From positions 360,598,871 to 360,662,870 of the forward strand of contig NC_057808.1 of assembly GCF_018294505.1 (NCBI RefSeq): a stretch of 64,000 nt of DNA. The letters are read 5' to 3'. Positions 58,132-64,000 of the stretch are shown here, piece after piece. Source of the stretch: Triticum aestivum. Taxonomy: Eukaryota; Streptophyta; Magnoliopsida; Poales; Poaceae. The notes under the pieces are model-generated. The model was not told where the DNA came from and made no database searches. It worked only from the letters and a program-made list of their open reading frames with translations. The stretch's first letter is position 1; each line of letters begins with the position of its first letter. The position numbers were made by a program, and so were the translations under genes.

Positions 58132-58306
58132 AGAAGCAGAAATAAAGATGTAGCAAAAATAGCATGACATGCAATGTCATACATCCCGGATCACAGCATA
58201 GAGGACACAGCCAGTCTTGAACACACGACACAAGTTCCAGAACATCATAAAGAGTAGAAAAATTAACCGGCTCGCTACACCTAAATAAAGTTTTGATCGC
58301 CAACAT

Positions 58307-61300
58307 TTAGACGCTGGAGGAGGTTGAGTCGTCCTTGGGATCATCCATAAGCTTATCCTTGGAAAGAAGTGAGGGGTCGATCTCCAGCTCAACACCAATC
58401 GCCTGCAACACCTTGGTGGAGTGTTAGGAGGCACAACTTCAGTCTTGTTGTCACCACCAGCATGGGCTGGGGCGCGGCTTCCATGGGCTTGGACCGAGGA
58501 CGCCTCTTCGTGGGCTGGAGAGAGAGCTCCTCGAAGACCATCGATTTGAAGCCATCAAGTTTTGCTGCACTTCGAGTGCACCTCCTCACAGACGTGTCCA
58601 CGAGAGGAGTAGAAGACTTCTTTCTCCCTCTCATTTTCTTCTCCTTGACCTGTGAAACTGCAGAAAAGACCACAGATGAGGAGGAGGGCATCTCCTCCGA
58701 GACCGCAGGCCTCACAGCTTTAGACATGACATCCTCAAAGGCAGAAATAACATCTTCAGAGCCAGGAGAAACATCTTCAGACATAGGAACATCAGGTGTG
58801 ACATCTTCAGAACCAGAAACCACATCCATGGATGGACCTCCATACAACGCTCTGGCCACAGGGCGTTTGGCCACAAAAGGTTTCCTTGCAGTTGAAACGC
58901 TTGGCAAGCTTGCAACTAGCATAGACATCTTGCGGGACTCGTCAAAAGCAATCGACCATGAGCACTTGGAATAAGTGACTGTACCCAAGGGCTTGAAGAA
59001 GATTGACCTGGGCACCTCCTTGAGAGAGAAATCAAACATTAAGTTTTCGAATGACCTCTTCCAGATCATCTCAGGAGGAAGAGGTGGCCCGGCCACAATC
59101 TTAGCCATTCCAATAAAGATTTGGTGATGCTGAATGACAGGAGGCTAGTAGGGTACAATCGCTAGAGGATTTTCCAAAAGAGCCGGCTGCTCAACATGAA
59201 ACTGTTGTTCCTGAATTTGCAACTGTTGCACATGGATAGGTTCATGCTGCTGCTCATGCTCATTCTGAACCTGCAATTGCTGTTCAATTGAAACAGATCC
59301 TTCCAGCTGATCAATAACAATGGACACTTGGTCTTGCTTGGGTTGTACAGGCCGTGGGTGTTGATAAACTTCCACCTCATCTCCCCAATGAGCATTGCCC
59401 CAACAAGCATCGGGGATATTTTCAGGTGGTGGTGGAGGAGCCACTGGCGCATCAGTCCACCCAAGCATTGGATAGGGAGGGAGGACAAATGGCAGATAAT
59501 CTGGTATCAAATTCCTCGGCATAAGATGAGGATTGCCATCCAAAGGCATTGGGTCCTCATCATTTGGCATCTGGTCTGCAAAATTTGCCCCAAGAACATA
59601 ACATGCAGCAGTCCAAGAGACTTGAGCTAAACCCCATTCAGCATAATCCCCAAAAACAACATCACGTGGAACCAAGGGTGTATCCGGGAAGCTAGCCTCA
59701 ACAAAAGTACGAACCAAGTACGGATCTTCACTATCCCAAGAATGAAACTTTCAAAAAGTGCCTACCGCTTGCGAGATAAACTCAGGAGTACGGCAATCAA
59801 GCGAGATACCAATGAACATGAGCCAGCCTTTACGAAAACCATGAGTGCCCTTGAAATTTCCCCCCTCATCATGTTTCATAAATCTAACAAAACAATCATT
59901 ACCCAAAGGAAACGGGTCATGCTGAATCAACGTGTATCTGATAGTGGGATCCCTAACTTGAAACAATCCAACTCCGTGAAACCAGGGCTGAGCAGAACGA
60001 ACCATGGTACCTCTATTCTGAAGAAACTAAACAATCTCCTCCCGCACTGGCCCAAGCGGACCTTCCGGCGTGGGCATGACCTCCGCGACCATGAAGTCCT
60101 CATGGCGGCGGGGAGGACGAGCAGCTGGCGTGAAGAAGGTTCGGGCAAGACGCCGGTCACCACCATCGATGATGTGGTGGCCAGCCGGCACAAAGCGCTG
60201 CGGATCAAGCCCGTAGTTCGCCATGGATGATGGCGGAGAAGATGGCCTGGGGTTTTCTTTGGAAGGAAGAGGAGGAGATTGGAGCAATGTGGGCGGCGAT
60301 GGGACTGGACAAGTTATCCCAATAACTCCGGCTCCCTTCCCCTGACAGACAGAGGTTTTCGAGATACTCGTATTTTGTTGCAAAGAAATTGGCTTCCAAA
60401 CCAATCCATTGGAGCGTGCGAAATCATTACAATCTTTTCTAGTGTGACCTGAGCGGGAGCAAGCCGAGCAGACCGCTCGCATTCCACATGCAGCTGCAAG
60501 TGGCCCCTCAGTGAGCAAACAGTGCAAGTTAACACACGGTCCACCATGTCATCGACCATGGCTTCAAATTGTCGAGCTGCCTCTTGGGACGTAGGAATTT
60601 CCTGTGTGGATACCAGTGGGCTTGGGATAGGAGAAGAGGCCTGCCCATCAGAAACTGGGCTATTCTGAGAAGTATCAGGTCCATCAGAAGCTGGGCTAGT
60701 CTGTAGCATTGGGCTGCCAATTAGTTGAGTCTCTGAAGGCAGTGGGCCAGTGGCAGAGCAGGCATTTTGAACTGGAGAAATTCCCGCTTCCGCAAAACGC
60801 GCGGATAGATTGCTAGCGGTCACGGGCAACAGATCCACCAAAACTGGATCACACCACAGCGACGAGGTGGCTGGCCGGTGCAACTCCGGCAGCGGGATGA
60901 CCGAACCAAACACAATAGGTGGCCTAGCCACCGTCCAATGCAAATCTAGAGGGGGGGGTTGCTGAATAACAACACGCTCATGTGCAGATAGGTCATAACC
61001 CCCATCAGTGATCGTGTCAATACAAGTTTGTGTTGCCGGGTATCTATAACCTTTGCAAGCAGAATACTTCTCAAAAGTGGCAAAAGATAATTTCTTCTTG
61101 GCAGAGCCTGCCGACTTAAGAGAAGATCTAATCGGTGATTTATGCATGGCCAGTAAACCCAAAGATGATGTAGGCCTGGTTGGACTAATTAAAATCCATT
61201 CAGCGTCACATTCCTTACGCCAAATCTTGACTTCTCTAACCCAATTTGGTCCTCCATTGCCCCACAGATTAAAGTAGCATTTGAACAGATCACAAGCGAA

Positions 61301-61603
61301 AGAACGAAGATCCATGATAAGAAAACCAAATTGCTTGCAGGAGACATGGAAAGAGAAAACCTTATCCTTGACATGAGTAACCCGTAGATCAATTGCCGAG
61401 CCACCAATCGCAGCTTCCAAGGCCGCCGCCATAGAATCTTTCGACAAATGGAAGGCATGACGGCTAATAGACACAATCAATGTAAAAGCCCTCCGTCGTC
61501 CCATTGGATGGATCGTGTGACCAGTAGATTTGAAAACCTCATCTGAGAAAACCCTACCCTTGGATAAATCCAAGCCAAGGGTAGATACACCAGAAGAACC
61601 CAT
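58307..61603 (-). pseudogene. LINE ORF1 with zinc knuckle
   Basis: The start ATG 61603 gives MGSSGVSTLGLDLSKG. The N-terminal domain (CDLFKCYFNLWGNGGPNWV, LISPTRPTSSLG) is followed by a Ser/Pro-rich linker. A frameshift near 60510 precedes the CCHC knuckle CSACSRSGHTRKDC (about 60475-60434). Further pieces at 60005-59751, 59717-59145 and 59108-58389 lie in one frame separated by a TGA (about 59753) and a TAG (59147-59145); they include a Gln-rich stretch (QLQVQNEHEQQHEP). A last frameshift leads to a TAA at 58309-58307. ORF1 proteins coat the LINE RNA. The length, about 1,090 codons, is long for an ORF1. Confidence 0.75.
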
Positions 61604-61766
61604 GGAAGATGGGTATTGCCTTGATCTAGAGAAGACGCCGGAGGAGATGGTCGGAGAGGATCCACAGATCAGTGGAGGAGAGTGGAGATCGTCGGTGAGG
61701 GTGGGAGCACCGTGGTGGGTGGGAGCGCCATCTCGCGGTGGTCGTTGTCTCAGGAGCCTTATGGTT

Positions 61767-62837
61767 GTCGCATTATTGTATGAAATGCAATTGCCATGTA
61801 ATTGCTTTACTTTATCACTAAGCGGTAGTGATAGTCGTGGAAGCAATAGTTGGCGAGACGACAACAACGCTATGATGGAGATCAAGGTGTCAAGCCGGTG
61901 ACGATGGAGATTATGACGGTGCTTTGGAGATGGAGATCAAAGGCACAAGATGATGATGGCCATATAATGTCACATATTTTGATTGCATGTGATGTTTAAC
62001 TTTTATGCATCTTATTTTGCTTAGTACGGCGGTAGCATTATAAGATGATCCCTCACTAAAAATTTCAAGGTATAAGTGTTCTCCCTGAGTATGCACCGTT
62101 GCTACAGTTCGTCGTGCCGAGACACCACGTGATGATTGGGTGTGATAAGCTCTACGTTCAGATACAGCGGGTGCAAGCCAGTTTTGCACATGCAGAATAC
62201 TCGGGTTAAACTTGACGAGCCTAGCATATGCAGATATGGCCTCGGAACACTGAGACCGAAAGGTCGAACGTGAATCATATAGTAGATACTCCCTCCATTT
62301 TTATATACAAGGCCACAAACTCAAATTACAGGTACCAAGGTAAAATTTAATACTACATGTTTTGCAACCCAACTTTTCTTTTGTTTACTGTGATCATTAA
62401 TACACTGCATGCATGCAAGAAAACTGAGTGGAGGAAGCAGCTAAGTGTCATTATGACTACATGCATGCAAGTATTAAACATGTTGCTAGTACGAGAAAAC
62501 ATAATTAATTTTGCCTCGATTACTGTTGGTGACCTTGTATAGATGCAAAACGTATATTCCGTAGTGGCCTTGTATAAGTAAATGGAGGGAGTATGATCAA
62601 CATAGAGATGTTCACCATTGAAAACTGCTCCATCTCACGTGATGATCGGACATGGTTTAGTTGATATGGATCACGTGATCATTTAGATGACTAGAGGGAT
62701 GTCTATTTAAGTGGGAGTTCTTAAGTAATATGATTAATTCAACTTAAATTTATCATGAACTTAGTCCTGATAGTTTTTTCATATCTATGTTGTAGATCAG
62801 TAGCTCGCATATAGCTCCCCTGTTTTATTTTTGATAT
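61767..62837 (+). other. Copia leader, continued after the LINE
   Basis: This untranslated leader of the BARE/Angela-type element picks up at GTCGCATTATTGTATG, just after the right LINE target duplication. It contains the Stowaway MITE at 62289-62591 and no genes. Confidence 0.8.
62289..62591. mobile_element. Stowaway-type MITE
   Basis: The 303-bp element begins CTCCCTCCATTTTTATATAC and ends in the inverted counterpart (CTTGTATAAGTAAATGGAGGG plus a final AG). The terminal inverted repeats are about 28 bp with a few mismatches, and TA dinucleotides flank it (62287-62288, 62592-62593). These features define Tc1/mariner-derived Stowaway MITEs of grasses. It has no coding capacity. Confidence 0.92.
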
Positions 62838-63860
62838 GTTCCTAGAGAAAACTAAGTTGAAAGATGATAGTAGCAATGATGGGGACTGGATCCGTGATCT
62901 GAGGATTATCCTCATTGCTGCACAGAAGAACTATTTCCTTGATGCACCGCTAGGTGACAGACCTATTGCAGGAGCAGAAGGCAACATTATGAACGTTTGA
63001 CAAGCTCGGTATGATGACTACTTGATAGTTTAGTGCACCATGCTTTACGGCTTAGAACCAGGACTTCAAAAAAGTTTTGAACGCCACAGAGCATATGAGA
63101 TGTTCCAAGATTTGAAATTGGTATTTCAGACTCATGCCCGTGTTAAGAGGTATGAGACCTCTTACAAGTACTTTGCCTACAAGATGGAGGAGAATAGCTC
63201 AGCTAGTGAGCGTGTGCTCAGAATGTCTGGGTACTACAATCGCTTGAATCAAGTGGGAGTTAATCTTACAGATAAGATAGTGATTGACAGAGTTCTCTAG
63301 TCACTATCACCAAGTTACTAGAACTTCGTGATGAACTATAATATGCAAGGGATGATGAAAACGATTCCCAAGCTCTTCGCGATGCTGAAATCAGTAAAGG
63401 TAGAAATCAAGAAATAGCATCAAGTGTTGATGGTTAACAAGACGACTAGTTTCAAGAAAAAGGGCAAGGGAAAGAAAGGAAACTTCAAGAATGACAAGCA
63501 AGTTGTCACTCCCATGAAGAAGCCCAAAGCTAGACCCAAGCCTGAAACTGAGTGCTTCTACTGCAAAGGAAATGGTCACTGTAAAGCGGAACTGCCCCAA
63601 ATACTTGGCGGATAAGAAGGATGGCAAAGTGAACAAAGGTATATTTGATATACATGTTATTGATGTATACTTTACTAGTGTTCATAGTATCCCCTCGGTA
63701 TTTGATACCGGTTCAGTTGCAAAAATTTGTAACTCGAAAGAGGAGTTGCAAAATGAACATATACTAGTTGAGGGCGAGGTGACGGTGTGTGTTGGAAGTG
63801 ATTCCAAGGTTGATAAGATCACCATCGCACACTCCCTTTACCTGCGGGATTTGTGTTGAA
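62838..63860 (+). pseudogene. gag: Copia gag and start of protease (BARE/Angela type), degenerate
   Basis: The frame begins MFLEKTKLKDDSSNDGDW at 62838; the usual start some 45 bp upstream is mutated. The UBN2-type gag domain follows (LRIILIAAQKNYFLDAPLG, AYEMFQDLKLVF, MNYNMQGM). Stops occur near 63000, 63033, 63300, 63319 and 63418. The zinc knuckle ECFYCKGNGH is broken by a frameshift at about 63580; the rest (KRNCPKYLADKKDGK) lies in another frame. The protease active-site segment (VFDTGSVAKICN) is present before a stop at 63857-63859. The remaining 140 bp continue the element without an open frame. Confidence 0.85.
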
Positions 63861-64000
63861 CCTAAAATAAATGTTATTTGGTGTTTGCGTTGAGCATCAA
63901 TATGATAGGATCATGTTGATTGCAATACAGTTATTCATTTAAGTCAAAGAATAATTGTTATTCTGTTTACATGAATAAAACCTTCTGTGGTCATACACCC

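Larger units (their letters stand above)
29445..61750 (-). mobile_element. LINE (non-LTR retrotransposon) split by a Gypsy element
   Basis: The minus-strand element has its 5' end at 61750 and its 3' poly(A) as the T-run at 29443-29450. The flanks CAGGAGCCTTATGGTT at 29429-29444 and 61751-61766 are a target duplication of up to 16 bp, which is typical of LINEs. Without its insert (30745-55628 plus one GGCAC) it is about 7.4 kb. It codes for ORF1 with a zinc knuckle, and ORF2 with endonuclease, reverse transcriptase and a zf-RVT domain, all interrupted by stops and frameshifts. The family name was not determined. Confidence 0.9.
22665..64000 (+). mobile_element. Copia LTR retrotransposon, BARE-1/Angela/WIS type, truncated by the window end
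   Basis: The element starts at TGAAGGAAATATGCCC, has a primer site for initiator-Met tRNA at 28944, and reaches gag and the start of protease before the window ends. Its own DNA is only about 4.5 kb of this span; the rest is nested insertions (solo LTR 23417-27932, LINE 29445-61750 with two Gypsy elements inside, MITE 62289-62591). The 5' LTR without its insert is about 1757 bp, the usual BARE/Angela size. gag contains many stops and its start codon is lost, so this copy is dead. Confidence 0.92.

Noticed and set aside
1..64000. tRNA, rRNA, riboswitch or microRNA genes
   Set aside because: No cloverleaf, conserved rRNA core or convincing long hairpin was recognised. tRNA-like strings are the primer-binding sites of retrotransposons.

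Overview
The window looks like intergenic and low-copy DNA from a large grass genome of the Triticeae (wheat, barley, rye or Aegilops). The evidence is a BARE-1/Angela/WIS-type Copia LTR with its initiator-Met primer site, further wheat-type LTR retrotransposons, a Stowaway MITE starting CTCCCTCC, and GC-rich grass-style 5' leaders. I found no rRNA, tRNA, CRISPR or prokaryotic genes. Family names come from recognition, not from a database search.

Left part (1-22664). A minus-strand multi-exon gene of unknown function runs off the left edge (1-1679, TATA at about 2281). Next is a second minus-strand gene, 'gene B' (2440-12215), whose coding frame is split by a 9.2-kb Gypsy element (2715-11876, 5-bp duplication GTACC). 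That element keeps gag and protease remnants, has lost pol, and carries a spliced antisense gene. To its right lie a nine-unit, ~509-bp tandem array with a visible three-unit higher-order repeat (12591-16850), an alanine/glutamate-rich reading frame with one internal stop (17089-17814), and a three-exon GRF-zinc-finger gene (18430-19822). A solo Gypsy LTR sits just past the GRF gene's stop codon (19890-21449). A 45-bp repeat cluster follows (21759-22025).

Right part (22665-64000). This is one Copia element filled by nested insertions. Its 5' LTR is split by a 4.5-kb solo LTR (23417-27932, minus strand). Its internal region is split by a LINE (29445-61750, minus strand). The LINE's reverse-transcriptase frame is split by a Gypsy element (30745-55628). 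The gag of that Gypsy element is split by a second Gypsy element with ~4-kb LTRs (33008-44686). Target-site duplications can be read at each junction, so the order of events is Copia, then LINE, then outer Gypsy, then inner Gypsy. A Stowaway MITE sits in the Copia leader (62289-62591).

The most interesting points are these. (1) Two different Gypsy families each carry, between pol and the 3' LTR, a spliced antisense gene with the same plan: an N-terminal 'putative gypsy-type transposon' domain, an acidic/basic linker, then a coiled coil. One copy has only one visible nonsense codon in about 2.9 kb of exons and has a promoter-like region with three TGACGTCA palindromes. (2) The inner Gypsy element encodes an intact 767-codon frame in which gag and protease are joined in frame to the integrase tail and a chromodomain-like end, with RT, RNase H and the integrase core missing; an intact accessory frame precedes it. 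(3) The tandem array has a clear higher-order structure. (4) Gene B's frame reads straight across the retrotransposon insertion point.
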